64,000 bases of DNA from Salvia splendens (lineage: Eukaryota; Streptophyta; Magnoliopsida; Lamiales; Lamiaceae), in the NCBI RefSeq assembly GCF_004379255.2, contig NC_056051.1, positions 24,607,267 through 24,671,266 of the forward strand, given 5' to 3'. The notes beneath the pieces were generated by a model that was not told where the DNA came from, ran no database searches, and saw only the letters and a list, made by a program, of their open reading frames with translations. Below, piece by piece: positions 16,021-28,113 of the stretch (the stretch's first letter is position 1; each line of letters starts with the position of its first letter). The translations under genes and the position numbers were made by a program.

Positions 16021-16317
16021 ATTAAATTTTTTACATATTTCTGACTTCATGAGTGATGACATCATCGTTTTTCCCGGTGGAACATTGGATTTAACGTGAG
16101 GATGCCCGCGGAGGATCGAAGATGCCCCACCTAACGTGCGCTTATCTCTTAACATGCGCATCCTGTTCCACTATTAATTTCCAGCTCCTTCACTACTAAT
16201 TTGCTTCTATCGTTTTTGTCTCTTCTCAATTGCTCTCAGATTTCGCTGCCATCTCCATAAACCCTACTCTCCTGCACCCCTGCAAATCGCCGCTCCAATT
16301 CTGTCCAATTTTCTTCG

Positions 16318-17194
16318 GTAATTCCTCATTTCTGCTGTGAATTTTATGCTTCATTATACCGTTGTTTGAATTTGATTTCGATTTTCTGTTACTCGGTTAG
16401 TGATTGAGAGTTGGTGTCGTTGTTTAGAGGAGAGATTGCGTATTCCGGAATTATTGAATGATAGGGGAGAAAGACCTTCTGAAACTGATTATTTAATATC
16501 TGCTCCTTTTTTCCTATATAGATTGGAAAGCAAATGCCTCTTATATGAAAGAGGTGGTTTTGTTGAATTATGGATGTTTTTCTGCGTATGTATATGTATA
16601 ATCATGATTTTGCCCCTTTTAATCTCTCTAGTTGAAACAGGAGATCCTCTGTATGAAAAAAAGAGAATTTCCCTTCCATAGCAGGAAACATAATTGAAAG
16701 TAATGAAGTTAGATCCCTCCCCCTCATTCTGTTTAAGCTGTAGGTTGTAGAGTTAATTTGTTCTCTTATAAAGACTTGCAGAAATCTACATGTGCATGTT
16801 TTCACAACCAATGCTTATTCCAGCCTCTTTTGTGTTGCCTTGAACATACTTACATGTACCAATAGTTGTATTGAGTCGCATAGATGGCCGTCTTTCAGTG
16901 ATACAAATATAAGTAGATACCATTTCTTATGAGATATAGTAAACTAGTCGTAATGTTTTTTTACACGTAATCCTCTGATATAGAAAATTACACGTAATCC
17001 ACAAGCTAGGAAAACACTCCTCTAGGTATATTAATTGATCAATTATGCATTTCATTTTATTTTAACAATCGTATGTTTTCCGGAAAGCCCTCTGTTCGTG
17101 GTTATATAGGATTAGTTCATTTCTCAAGCTTTCCTAGTTTATATCTCTAGAAACTGTGAAGTGATAACGAATTTGCCTTGTTTGTTTGAAACAG
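16318..17194 (+). other. 5'UTR intron of the HGGG-repeat gene
   Basis: The donor is CTTCG/GTAATT at 16317/16318 and the acceptor GAAACAG ends at 17194, just ahead of the leader that carries the uORF. The leader exon probably begins near 16150-16250, judged from the CT-rich sequence there. The intron is T-rich as usual for plants. Confidence 0.55.
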
Positions 17195-17291
17195 GATGTC
17201 AGTTCTAAGTTTCTTTCAGTCGCAGATGTGAATGCATCTAATATTTTGTCGCAACTTTTGAAGTGCTCAATCAGCTTCCTTAGCTCCTAAA

Positions 17292-17369
17292 ATGGATCGC
17301 AAGGACACATCTGGCTTTGTTAGTGGGGGCTGCTTCATCAGAAGCTTTGTCGCAATTTCTAGCCATTAG
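17292..17369 (+). CDS. upstream ORF of 25 codons in the leader of the HGGG-repeat gene
   Basis: An ATG at 17292 opens a 25-codon frame ending in TAG at 17367-17369, 120 bp before the main ATG. The peptide starts MDRKDTSGF and ends RSFVAISSH. Its length and its mixed-composition C-terminus are typical of conserved peptide uORFs, which repress translation of the main ORF. I believe genes of this family carry such uORFs, but I cannot check that here. It lies in another frame from the main ORF. Confidence 0.6.
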   Translation: MDRKDTSGFVSGGCFIRSFVAISSH

Positions 17370-17489
17370 AGTCTTTCATGCCCTTTTCTACCGTGTACCT
17401 CAGATATCCAAAATTCTATTCTTATCATTCATTTCTTGTTCATATAAATTTTCTTTTACTTGGGTTGGATAAAATTACAATTTTATTGC

Positions 17490-19364
17490 ATGGATGGAAC
17501 CCTTGGCAATAATATCACTTTCGCCTCTGCATCAAACGATCAGGGCAAAGTTGTGGACAGCGTTATATGTGACCTGGGCTTTCATTCACCTGGGGCATTA
17601 GGATCTTTTGTTTCCAAGGGAAGCAAGAGAAAATATAGTTCCAGCAATCAGCCTATTAAATTCAAAGATGGATCTTCATTGGTTCTTGAGTTGGGACTTC
17701 CATCCAGTTCCTGCACTACGATATGCTCGGGAAAGGAGGCAGAAGAGGAGTCTTCTCTGGATCTTGGTTTAAGTATGAACCTGAATGTGGGAGCTAACAT
17801 GATATCGGATCTAAAGAAGGTCTCTGGTGGGAAGTTAAATGCAGTGAAGATGCGGAGTCCCGTTATTGATCTGCAATTAAGTCTGTCCACTGAAACTGCT
17901 GAATCTGATGTAACCTCCGTGACCCAAGAATTCATCCCTTGTCAGAATTACTATGAGTCGCTAGTTTTAGCCCCGACAGTTGAACAGCCAAGAGATGAAG
18001 GATCAACATCTGCTCGATGGAAAAACAATCCTTTTGTTCCTCCCGTGAAATGTCAGCAAGAGATTACTATTCCTTATGACCAAGGCCATGGCTGTAACAA
18101 CCCTACTACTGTGGACCTGAATATCTCTCCGTCTCCAATGACCCCCCCAAGTTCTATTGGAACCATTTCTACTCCAGTAAAACAACGGAAAACTAGTGTA
18201 AAAACATGCCTGTTTGAAGATTGTGCCAGGGGAGCCAGAGGTGCTTCTGGTCTGTGTATTGCCCACGGAGGTGGCCGGAGGTGCCAGAAAGCTGGCTGCC
18301 AGAAGGGAGCTGAAGGTAAGACTGTTTTCTGCAAGGCACATGGTGGTGGTCGGCGTTGCCAGCATCTTGGGTGTACTAAAAGTGCAGAAGGTCGTACTGA
18401 CCATTGCATACGCCATGGTGGTGGTAGGCGGTGCAGTCATGACGATTGCACTCGGGCATCAAGAGGCAGGTCTGGTCTGTGCATCCGTCATGGAGGTGGG
18501 AAAAGATGCAAAATAGAAAATTGCGCTAAAAGTGCCGAGGGCATTGCTGGCCTCTGCATATCTCATGGGGGTGGGCGGCGCTGTCAATACGCCGAATGTA
18601 CAAAGGGTGCTCAGGGAAGCACAGTGTTCTGCAAAGCTCATGGCGGTGGCAGAAGGTGCACGTATTTGGGATGCACGAAAGGGGCTGAAGGGAGCACTCC
18701 GTTTTGTAAAGGCCATGGTGGTGGGAAACGATGCACATCAGAAGGATGCAGCAAGAGTGTTCACGGGGGTACTCTATTTTGCGTTAACCATGGCGGGGGT
18801 AAGAGGTGTGCAGTGCCTGAATGTACCAAAAGTGCGAGGGGACGCACAAATCATTGCGTCAGGCATGGTGGTGGTAAAAGGTGCAAGTTTGAAGGATGCC
18901 CGAAGAGTGCACAGGGAAGTACAGATTTTTGCAAGGCACACGGTGGAGGAAAAAGATGCTCTTGGGGACACCTGGGCTCAGGTCTCGGCAGTCACGGCGC
19001 TGTTCCATGTGATAAGTTTGCAAGGGGAAAGTCTGGCCTCTGTGTTGCCCATAGTGCACAAGTGCAAGAAGAAAAAACCCATGGTGACTTTGCATTGGGT
19101 TCGGCAACGCAGGGTTTTAGTACATCTACACAGATGAATGGCGTTTTTGCACCTGGAGCTGGAATTTCCTATCATGGAAGCACTGGAGCACCGTCAATAG
19201 GTTTTGGGCACGTCCAGGCATCTCTGCCATTTGCAGTTGGAAATATTTGCTGGGATCAGATGTCTCTTCCGGAAGGCAGGGTCCATGGAGGTGGCCTGAT
19301 GGCAATGCTTGGTGGACGCACAATCGCTGCAACGGCGGATAGGATTAAAGAAAGCAGTGGCTGA
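17490..19364 (+). CDS. Cys/His-rich HGGG-repeat nuclear protein (loricrin-like / 'WRKY19-like')
   Basis: The single coding exon gives 624 residues from the ATG at 17490; the open frame before it has no ATG. The N-terminal 230 residues are Ser-rich with LELGLPSS and LDLGLSMNLN, which resemble EAR-type repressor motifs, and DLQLSLS. From about residue 240 to 500 there are ten HGGG(R/K)(R/K)C motifs with a period near 25 residues; each unit has the pattern C-x4-C-x-K-x-A-x-G-x(5)-C-x2-H-G-G-G, a likely metal-binding repeat. The last 100 residues are Gly/Ser-rich. Plant genomes often label such proteins 'probable WRKY transcription factor 19', but no WRKY domain is present here. Its role is not firmly known; nuclear regulation is inferred. 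A leader intron and uORF suggest translational control. Confidence 0.85.
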   Translation: MDGTLGNNITFASASNDQGKVVDSVICDLGFHSPGALGSFVSKGSKRKYSSSNQPIKFKDGSSLVLELGLPSSSCTTICSGKEAEEESSLDLGLSMNLNVGANMISDLKKVSGGKLNAVKMRSPVIDLQLSLSTETAESDVTSVTQEFIPCQNYYESLVLAPTVEQPRDEGSTSARWKNNPFVPPVKCQQEITIPYDQGHGCNNPTTVDLNISPSPMTPPSSIGTISTPVKQRKTSVKTCLFEDCARGARGASGLCIAHGGGRRCQKAGCQKGAEGKTVFCKAHGGGRRCQHLGCTKSAEGRTDHCIRHGGGRRCSHDDCTRASRGRSGLCIRHGGGKRCKIENCAKSAEGIAGLCISHGGGRRCQYAECTKGAQGSTVFCKAHGGGRRCTYLGCTKGAEGSTPFCKGHGGGKRCTSEGCSKSVHGGTLFCVNHGGGKRCAVPECTKSARGRTNHCVRHGGGKRCKFEGCPKSAQGSTDFCKAHGGGKRCSWGHLGSGLGSHGAVPCDKFARGKSGLCVAHSAQVQEEKTHGDFALGSATQGFSTSTQMNGVFAPGAGISYHGSTGAPSIGFGHVQASLPFAVGNICWDQMSLPEGRVHGGGLMAMLGGRTIAATADRIKESSG

Positions 19365-21721
19365 TTAGGGAATCTGGGAATCATCTGCATCTGATTTGGC
19401 TGGTAGGTATGGATTATATTAAAGTATGTGCAAGTATATCATGTTTGAATTTAGGCGGTAATGGGTATGATTATGATTATGATTATGATTATGGTGGTTA
19501 AAGATTATCACTAGTGTATATACTGAGGTCAAGCGTCGTCCTAGTTAGATAGCTTTGGTTTTACGTTTTAGTTAGACTGCCAGTAGATATATATTCAAGT
19601 TATGAACATATTTGGTGTAACTATTTTTGTCTTCATGTTTTGATATTGGGTCCTAGTTTAAATGGATGTCATTCTGCGTTTATCTTTTTTATTCTTGCTT
19701 CTCCCTTTTCCCAGCTAGTTTTGTAACAATTATAAAACCATCATTTTGTGACGCAAAATTCTTCTCGTGGTATTCTGTTGAATAAAAATAGGAACGCTCA
19801 AAAATTCTTCAACTTGTCAGAGAGGTGTGGTGGAAGGGCCTGGCCGGGCCGGAGTAAACCGAGTAATGTGTAATTTCGGTTAATCTTATTTACAAAATGA
19901 ATAACATGATAGATTTTGTATAAATATTATTTTTAAAATTAATTAAATCTCAAGTATGTTATTTTAAGAGAAAATAGCCATAAAAATCATGAACAAAATG
20001 CACCGTTTATAAAATAAAAATTTACATTTTACAATCATTTTTAAAATCGTCATTTATTAGGGTATTTTTTTTCTTCAAAACGATGATGTTTTCTTATTTT
20101 AAAAATGGTGCATTTTGTTCACTTTCTGGGGGTTAAACATAGGACATCCGGCGAGCCACATTTATTAAAAATGGGCTGGAAAATTATTTTAAGGGATATT
20201 GACACATTGTCCAAGTTCATAGTATTTTCCATCACTTTTAAAGTTAGTGAAAAATACTGGATTCTTAAGAAAGTTTATGATTTTTATGACTATTCCTTTA
20301 ACGAGAAAAATATGACAAACAAAACTTCATATATGTATTTAAACCTAGTTCAAAGAAAAATTATAAAATATTCGTTGATTTACAAACATAATTACTTTAA
20401 AAAATATAAATTCCAGCATATTGTGTAAATGGATTTTCTATGCCTAACGAAATGTTTAAATGTTCATGTTCATGCAAAAATTCAGAGGTTCACGCGGTTG
20501 CACAAATTGAGTGATTTTGTGCACAATAATACATGTAAGTTCATAAGTCAAAATGAAAGGTTCATTCAAAACCAATGTTTCATGTGATCACGCGAACCAA
20601 GCTAGTAGTATTTTGCATGATGCTAAAAATTCATACAAAACTCAGAGTCACATGATTGCATAAAACAAACAAAAAGGTTTCATTTGAAATCAAAGTTCAT
20701 GCAATATCTGGAAATTGAACAATTTATTGTTGTAATACAACGTTCAAACAATCACAATCAAATGATTTTGTGCTTTAACCTTAATTGTTCTGGTAATATA
20801 AATTGCTAGGGGCTTCTTGCTAAAAATTTATACCAGCTAAATAAATCCATCCATGATGGTGGTGAAGAAGAGCCGAATTCAGCTTGAAATGATCATCCCT
20901 CTCAAGCATGCCGACAGATGCAAACAACTGTCTCAAGAATGCCAACATATGTTTGAAATTAACATCCCTCTTCAACGCGACAACAACAAAAGCAGTGGGC
21001 CAGTGACAACAATTGTCATGAGGAAGTGACAACAGTTGTCATGAGGAAGCTTTCAATTTACGAGCTCAAAGGTGTGAGGAATGCCGAGATGAGTACATAG
21101 ATTTCACTTTTCATTTTAATATGTCATAGATATCTATAACTAATCTTTCACAGATTAACAAATTAATATTTTAATATTTTGTTACTAGTTTTTTTTTTGA
21201 CATTTTTCCACCTATATATATTTATTCAAATGTATACAACACATTTTTATAGGTCTTATTTCAATTTTATAGAATTTTCTAGGTTTGTTTTATATATCTA
21301 ACTTTTTCTCTATAAAATTCTAGATATTGTTACTATAAAATCTAATATTTCAACTCTAAATATCTCAATATGTTTACTATATCAAGTTTGTTTGTTTATT
21401 TCAACAAAGTCACTAAATATAATAATTTGTTTTATAGTTAAATTTTTGGATATTGACCATTAAGTAATTAATTTATCAATATATCAATTCGTTTTTATAT
21501 AAAATAATTGTACTCCTAATTATGAATTATAAATAATCGTACTCCATCTATCTCATTCTACTTGCAACATTTCTTTTTGGTTTGTAAATTAAGGACGGAG
21601 TAATTGGTGTAAGTAAATAGTATTGTCAATATCTCAATGACACTTTGTCAATTATACCTCCATGACACTTTGTCAATATCTTAAATTAAATTAAATAATA
21701 TAATATAAGATTTATTAATTA
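19365..21721. other. 3'UTR and AT-rich intergenic stretch
   Basis: The 3' flank has a short GATTAT microsatellite (about 19467-19492, four copies). The region 20440-20760 has many GTTCATGCAA-like and GATTTTGTGC-like words without regular spacing. The minus-strand frame at 20820-21032 has no recognisable family. No further gene was seen. Confidence 0.45.
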
Positions 21722-21987
21722 CTCCCTCCGTCTCGGCTAAGATGACACAATCCTTAGCCGGCACGGGATTTTAGGAGTTATTGGTTAATGTGTTTAATTG
21801 AAGAGAGAAAAGGTGAGTGGAAGTATTAAAATAGAGAGATAAAGAAAGATGAATATTTTAATAGGGGTGGAAAAAAGTGGTTGGATGTATTAATTGGAAA
21901 AAGAAAGTTTCTAAAAAAAGAAATATGACATCTTAGTTGGGACAAATTAAAAAGAAAAATGTGTCATCTTAAGTGGGACGGAGGGAG
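21722..21987. mobile_element. Stowaway MITE
   Basis: Terminal repeats CTCCCTCCGTCTCGGCTAAG and CTTAAGTGGGACGGAGGGAG pair over about 29 bp and are flanked by TA (21720-21721, 21988-21989). 266 bp, non-coding. Confidence 0.92.
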
Positions 21988-22125
21988 TAATACAACTGAA
22001 TACGCAATCTATTATTCATTGAATAATAAATTATAAAATTTAGAAAATTTAAATAAAATTGATCTATATAATAAAATTGGGTTTTGTGGTGGAATAAAGT
22101 GACGGCTCATTCTTAGTAAATAATA

Positions 22126-22378
22126 TTCCCTCCGTCCCACATAATTTGGGACACTTTGATCGGGCACGGGTTTTAAGAAATGTAATGAAAAATGAGTTGA
22201 AAAAAGTTAGTGGAATGTGGGTGCTACTTTTATATATTAGTTTTATAATTAAATGTGAGTAGGAATGAGTTAGTGGAATGTGGGGTCCACTACCAAAAAT
22301 GGTAAAAATGAAATGAGTCAAATTATGTGGGATGCCCCAAAATAGAAAACTGAGTCAAATTATGTGGGACGGAGGGAG
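22126..22378. mobile_element. Stowaway MITE with a duplicated right end
   Basis: It starts TTCCCTCCGTCCCACATAAT and ends TTATGTGGGACGGAGGGAG between TA dinucleotides. A GTCAAATTATGTGGGA block occurs twice at the right end (about 22317 and 22355), so one terminal repeat seems to be duplicated. A second MITE of the same superfamily ends only 138 bp to its left. Confidence 0.9.
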
Positions 22379-22898
22379 TAGTAGATATTTTTCCAATTAT
22401 ATTGAATAATATAATACTAATATGGGCCAGCCCACTATTTAATAACTAAATCAAATATTAATAAGATTAGATTAGGTTAATTTATAACTTCTTCTTCTCC
22501 CTGTAAGTTTTTTTTTCGCTGTATTTTAATTTCTCTTCTTCTATTTTGATAAATATGAATAGATTTGGACGTGAATGCAATAACTCAAGCTATGAAAAGT
22601 GTTTTTGATATACTTTTAGTGCAAACCTAAAAATAGGTATTTTTTCTTCAAAAACCTATAATATGATTGGTTTTGCAGTATTGTTGGAGGTATTATTCTA
22701 CTGCATTTTAGGTTTTGCAGTACTGTTGGAGATGGTCTTATCTACTACTGTGCAAATAAAACTATGTAGTCACATTATGGATTGTTACACAAATTTTCTT
22801 ATCAATATTCATAAAAATAATAATACAATAAATTAATATTATTAATATGTCTATACTGTGTATTGCCAAGTATCAAACAAAAAAAAAGAAATAAAGTA

Positions 22899-25800
22899 CT
22901 ATGATGATATTGATGAGACCCTGACAGCGTGATCAGATGACCCAGTCAAGAAGATGGGCAAGTGTGGATGCCAATCTACTGTTGTGATCGATCCCTTATG
23001 AGCAAGACTTCTCATGCCACTCATTCGACCACGAACCTGCCCACAATGAATAACATGTTGCATATGCATCAGCAAAACCAGTAGCTAATGTCAAGTGGCA
23101 GAGCACCAAACAAAGTTAGGAGAGTGGAGACTGGAGAGGTATATGCTGCTTACCTGGTATATCGGTGCTCTTTCTGAACTACATGTCACCAGAAGTCTCC
23201 TCCCCTCGGAATCTAACGCCATTTGATGTCTCCACTGGGAAGAATTTTCAAGATTGCAAAACCTATATCATAGTAATGATTTGAAAATCAGAACCAAGAA
23301 CAGAGATTAAGGTTTTCTAGTTGTGTGATGCTAAATCAATAGACAGAATACAAATGATAGCACTTAACAGCTTTATACCTGCTGCAATTTCTTGACCATA
23401 GTACTTTGCCTTGATTGTGCAAACTCCACTCAAATATCTGTGTGCAGAAATTTTCAGGTTAGATTCCTCATACATAGTATTGTAATACAATTTCTGTTCA
23501 TTTTAGCTGCAAAGTCAAAATCGAGGGACTTGCATTTCCATCAGTTCCCAAGCTAAAGATACTGGTCTCGTCGGGCCCAAAAAGAATTGAACTAATTCCG
23601 CAATCATGTGCAGGCCATCCAGTAACTTGTTGGTAAGAAGACATATCTTCTCTCAGTTAAGGTGGGCATTCTCTTACATGTATAAACTTGGTATAATAAT
23701 ATACGTAAGACTAAGAAATAGATATTCATTAGAAAATCTGAAGTAAGGATACCAAACATATGAATCAAGCCATCTGTGGCAGCAGCTGCTAAAAGCTTTC
23801 CATTGTGATTGAAGCTCAATGAGGTTATTGCAGGTGGATCTTTTCCTAGAGGAAGGACTGTCTTCAAGAAAAGTTGAAAGAAGTGAGGATTTAAGATTCT
23901 TTGTTTACGAGCATTACTGTCTCTTGATTCACATGCACCCTTCATGAGAAACAATCACATACCATAGCCTTCCATGTCCTCATGTTCCATACAGTCAATG
24001 AGGCAAACCCCAAGCTATCAGAAGAACCAGAACCTTGCCTGCAAAGGATATTGGATGCTACAATTTACGATTTTTTTGGTTCTTTCTATGTTATAATGGT
24101 AGAGACAAAAACTATCATCTCCCAGAAAGAGAATTGCATGTTTGCGTGGCAAAAGAGAATGGTATGGCAAGTTCAAAAGTACCTCCCTGATGCTGCCGCA
24201 GAAACAAAAATAGGCTCCACGGGACTGCATTTCAGGTCCAAAATGCTGAAGTATGATAATGATCAGGACCGGTGACTAGCAAAAGAAACAAAGATAATTG
24301 ACATGGGTTATAGATGTATATACAAAGGGCAGAGAAGTGCACCTCGGATATGCTTCTGAAGTGTTTAGGTCACAAACAACCCGCTTAGCATCTACATTCC
24401 ATGCTTTTATGCCTCCATCAGAAGTGCCTATGAGTAGCTTTAGTGAAATAGACATTACAATCAAATCAGATGCCCAGTCTTCATTACTTGGTAAATATTT
24501 CACAAGACTACACCAAAAGAAACTTCTATCTAAATATAACATTGAGCAACATACCAAACGATCAGATTTGCAATCCCACTCAAGAGACATGATCTCAGCT
24601 CCACAGTAGATGGTTGCGTTTCTTGATGTTGGTGCTGACGAATCATAGGTCCATATCCTTTAGCAAAGTAACATGAAAAAGGATAGGCCAACAAGTGAGT
24701 TAACAGATTCAAGGCCTAAATATAAAGCTTCCTTAACCACATCAACATGAAAAAGGATAGGCCAGCAAGTATGTCAAGAGACTCAAGGCATAAATCGAAA
24801 GCTTAAAATATACTCCGTATTTGAATAGGTCAAATGATCACCGAGACCATTGCAAATAATCTCAGGGAAATTTTAATAAATCTATTAAATTAAATTGTAT
24901 TTTACTACCATATTCCTTCCTCTTGTTTGAGAACAAAGCCCTCTACCAGTGGCAGTTCTCTGCACTTTTTTTTATACACCTGAATTATTCATATAATTGG
25001 TTTCATAGGAGATCTGTATACCTTCCTTTAGGAGTGCAGTAAGTTGACAAAACATACCTGACTGTGCCATCCACAGAAGCACTTGCAATATTATCGCCAG
25101 AAGCAGAAAAACGGCTACAATTGATTGGACTTGTGTGGCCAAGGAATGTATCCTACAGAACATGTATATGAGGACCATCAATTTGAAGATACAGAAATCT
25201 ATCAATAAAACTATTAGTAATTTCTGTCAAAAGAATTAACCTCAAACACTGTTTTCACTTCAGGAAAATCTTCTTCATTATGCAAATCAGAACTACTGCC
25301 TGCGATGGAAAAATACATTTTTGATCAGCATCCAGGTTAAGATCTATGATGGCACACCGTGTAAAGTTCTATAGCCCATTCCAAATAGTTGTTAGATAAA
25401 TTTATGGTTTGTTTATAACATGCATATAGTATTGTGTATATGCTATATCTCCTCCCACATGACCAAAGAAGTAGAAAAACCATAAAGTTTGCTTTGTCTG
25501 TTACGTAAGAAACCCAGACAACAGCCACTGACCTGCAACAGAGTTTTCTTTGAAACCTTGGCCAACATCATTACTTCTATTGTCATCAGCATGGTCATTA
25601 AAACTAGACTGAGAAACAATAATTCCACAATATAAGTATTCTATACGTTAAGAAAATGGCCTCTTTCTGTGGTTTGTGATCAAGGACTCACATGAGTTTC
25701 ATAAGTCATACTAGGTGCAACGCTAGCTGCTTCAGAGCTGAAATAAATAAAACAAAACAAATTAGAAACTTTCACTCTGTAGTACATATACAGTATGTTC

Positions 25801-27005
25801 TCCTTTTACCCAACATATACAGAATTTTGGGGCAATAGTAATTAAGCTAACCTCCTAAAAAGACATATTTGGGCCTCAGTTTCTTCCAACAGAGTTTGAG
25901 CTTGAGATAACTTGAGAGAAAGTTGCTTTATCTCTTGTTTGAGACGGTTCACAGTATCTCTTTCAGAACCGATCTTTAATAAGGCAGGGGTACGTGGATA
26001 AGCTAAGAAAAACTCATATATTATCTTCTGGAAAGTCATTAGTTGCAGACATTAACAATTCAAATAATTTGCTTCGCAAACAAATGACAAAAGGCAACAA
26101 AGAAAAACACATAACAAATAACTTGAATGTATATACACATCTTTTACTTGAACCCTTATATTGCAATAACTGGAAAATTTATTGTGTACATTACAACCTA
26201 TAGACAATTATTTACATTAAACCAACTTAAATCATATGCAAAGTTGCAAACTTGTGCTTGGTGCTTACATATCTCCACATATTTCATTGTTAACTCTAGC
26301 AAACTGAAAATCATCTCAATTTCTCAAGTTAGAAAAGTCAGTTCAACAAAGCATTTTCACATTGAAAAGCTGCATTACTTAAAGTCATGAGCTACAAGCT
26401 GCATTCAATCTTCATTAAGGATATGAGTACCATTGAGCATCTCGCTCAAGAAATTCCTAACAGAAAGGTGCAACGTGCGGAACCACTCGTCGGAGAAGTA
26501 AACGCGAAACTGCGGTTCCAAATGCGGATTCTGGAAATACGGAACAGCTGCAACGATCAAAACGAGCAAGATCAGAGCCATAACAAGGCAGGAAATTCAT
26601 CAAAAGGCCGTACTCACCGAACCAGGAAGTCCAGCTTTCATCTCCCCGCATCAATTCATTCCCAAAATCTCTGAAAAGCTCCAACACTGCGTCTTTCCTT
26701 CCACATTTCAAGGCATAAACGACGTAATAGCGCAGAATCGACTGGTGCAATTTCGAAATAACATCGATCAGATTGGGATCAGAATATGAAAAGCAGTTTC
26801 TGAAAAAGCTCAGCAGCTCGATCAACTTCGCAGCCTCGAACTTGGGGATGTAGACGGAGAAAATTAGGTCTAAAATCTTGTCGACTTGAAATCCTTTGCC
26901 GATATCAGTCGCTAGCTCTTTCTCGAAGGATTGCAGAGTGTTGGTGAATCCTCTAAACACGAGAAATTCTCTCACTAATTCCTCCGCGAATTTCATTTTC
27001 TCCAT
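22899..27005 (-). CDS. WDR91: WDR91-like LisH/coiled-coil/WD40 protein
   Basis: Sixteen exons, read downwards from 27005-26618, then 26547-26431, 26002-25852, 25737-25692, 25608-25533, 25299-25241, 25152-25058, 24657-24555, 24437-24343, 24245-24183, 24038-23963, 23861-23753, 23625-23534, 23437-23379, 23262-23154 and 23036-22899, join in frame to 1776 nt (591 residues). The start chosen is the Met of MEKMKFAEELVREFL; an in-frame Met lies five codons upstream. The N-terminus has the LisH-like FRGFTNTLQSFEKEL and helical region typical of WDR91. A coiled coil follows (ERDTVNRLKQEIKQLSLKLS), then a low-complexity linker and about six WD40 repeats (for example HTSPINCSRFSASGDNIAS and TVDWHPHLPIFLTGSSDHAV). 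Animal WDR91 acts with Rab7 and PI3K on endosomes; an endosomal role in plants is inferred. One intron, after 23534, starts with GC rather than GT. An intron at 24671-24818 holds a 74-bp-period duplication. Confidence 0.88.
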
Positions 27006-27221
27006 TCCTTCATTCTTCATTCTCGATTGCAGAAATATGCAAAATTTGATTGGGTTTTTCAACTGTAAAGAATCTTGGTTGGTACCAATTTTTTAGACCC
27101 TTTTGCCCTTTTTAGGAAATATCGAACTGAATTATAGATTTTTTTATTTTTAGCGGATTTTGTGACAATTTTCTTACTTCTTTAATGGAAAGATGGATTT
27201 GGCAGAAATTATATGCGCTAA

Positions 27222-28110
27222 GGTCATCCACAACGCTGTCTCTATACCGTCTCTTAAACCGTCTCTTAACTACTATTTGAGCACTATTTGAGGGCCCCAC
27301 TGTCCTTTTTTCCTCCATCTCTTAACTAAGAGACGGAACCTGCAACGCTCCGTCTCTATACCGTCTCTTAATTACTATTCATTCAATTTAATTTATAATT
27401 TTTTTTAAAACCCAATTCAATTTAAACAAACACACTTTATTAAAATTAAAACAATATTACAACTTAAACAAATAGGTATCTCCCCAAATCGGGTTATCGC
27501 AAAAGTAGTCACGTACTAACCGTGCGGCGGCTTCCTCCCGGTTCCGATTGATGTACTTCCGGGAGCGTCGTGGGGGTGGTGCGGCTTCCTCCGCCTCTCG
27601 TCGTCGATCTTCTTCGAGTGATTGTTCCATTAATTGGCGCATTTGCTCAAAAGGATCCATTTGTTTGAGTTGATTGAAGATGGAAATTGGAGTGATAGAG
27701 AGGATTTGAGAGGAATAGATGTGTGTTTGTGTTTGAAATGAGTATGGAATAGAATTATTTATAGAGTAAAATTAAAAATTTAAAAAATGAAAATAAATAT
27801 TTAACGGTAATATTACCGTTTGAAAAAAAAAAATTTTTATTAAAAATCGATTTTTTTAAAAAAATGGATTATTGCGTCATCAGTGACGACGCCCACTCGC
27901 GGGCCAGCGAGTGGGCGTCACGCACGCATGGGGACGTGCCACGTGTCCCTGGCGCGTGGCGAGACATCTCGTCTCGTGTCTCGCCGAGACGAGCTACGCG
28001 ACGAGACGGGCGCGAGCTGGAGACGAGATGGGCGCTGCAATGCGTCTCGCGGGGGTCTCGTCTCTCCGAGACGAGACGCGAGCCCGGCGCGAGACGCGTT
28101 GTGGATGGTC
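27222..28110. mobile_element. PIF/Harbinger element with a residual 5' transposase piece
   Basis: The ends GGTCATCCACAACGC and GCGTTGTGGATGGTC pair, with TAA at 27219-27221 and 28111-28113. The inner flanks are rich in GAGACG/CGTCTC words (27236-27380 and 27960-28095). On the minus strand a TATA box (CTATAAATAA near 27757-27766), a leader and the first 67 codons of a transposase survive. The left end is only about 220 bp upstream of the WDR91-like start codon, inside that gene's promoter. Confidence 0.85.
27457..27660 (-). pseudogene. N-terminal fragment of a PIF/Harbinger (Plant_tran) transposase
   Basis: The frame reads MDPFEQMRQLMEQSLEED, a basic PPPRRSRKYINRNREEAA stretch and RLVRDYFCDNPIWGDTY, then diverges to LFKL and stops. 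This is the characteristic start of plant Harbinger transposases of about 400 residues, where RKYINRNREAA.ERL..DYF precedes a helical DNA-binding region. All of the DDE catalytic part is deleted. The start codon, leader and TATA box are kept, so a short peptide could still be made. Confidence 0.8.
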
Positions 28111-28113
28111 TAA

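Noticed and set aside
18003..19137. Frames of 100-200 codons on both strands inside the HGGG-repeat gene
   Set aside because: Shadows of a GC-rich 75-bp repeat; the + frame with Cys/His repeats is clearly the real one.
20820..21032. Minus-strand frame of 70 codons
   Set aside because: No family recognised, and the region around it is repetitive and AT-rich.
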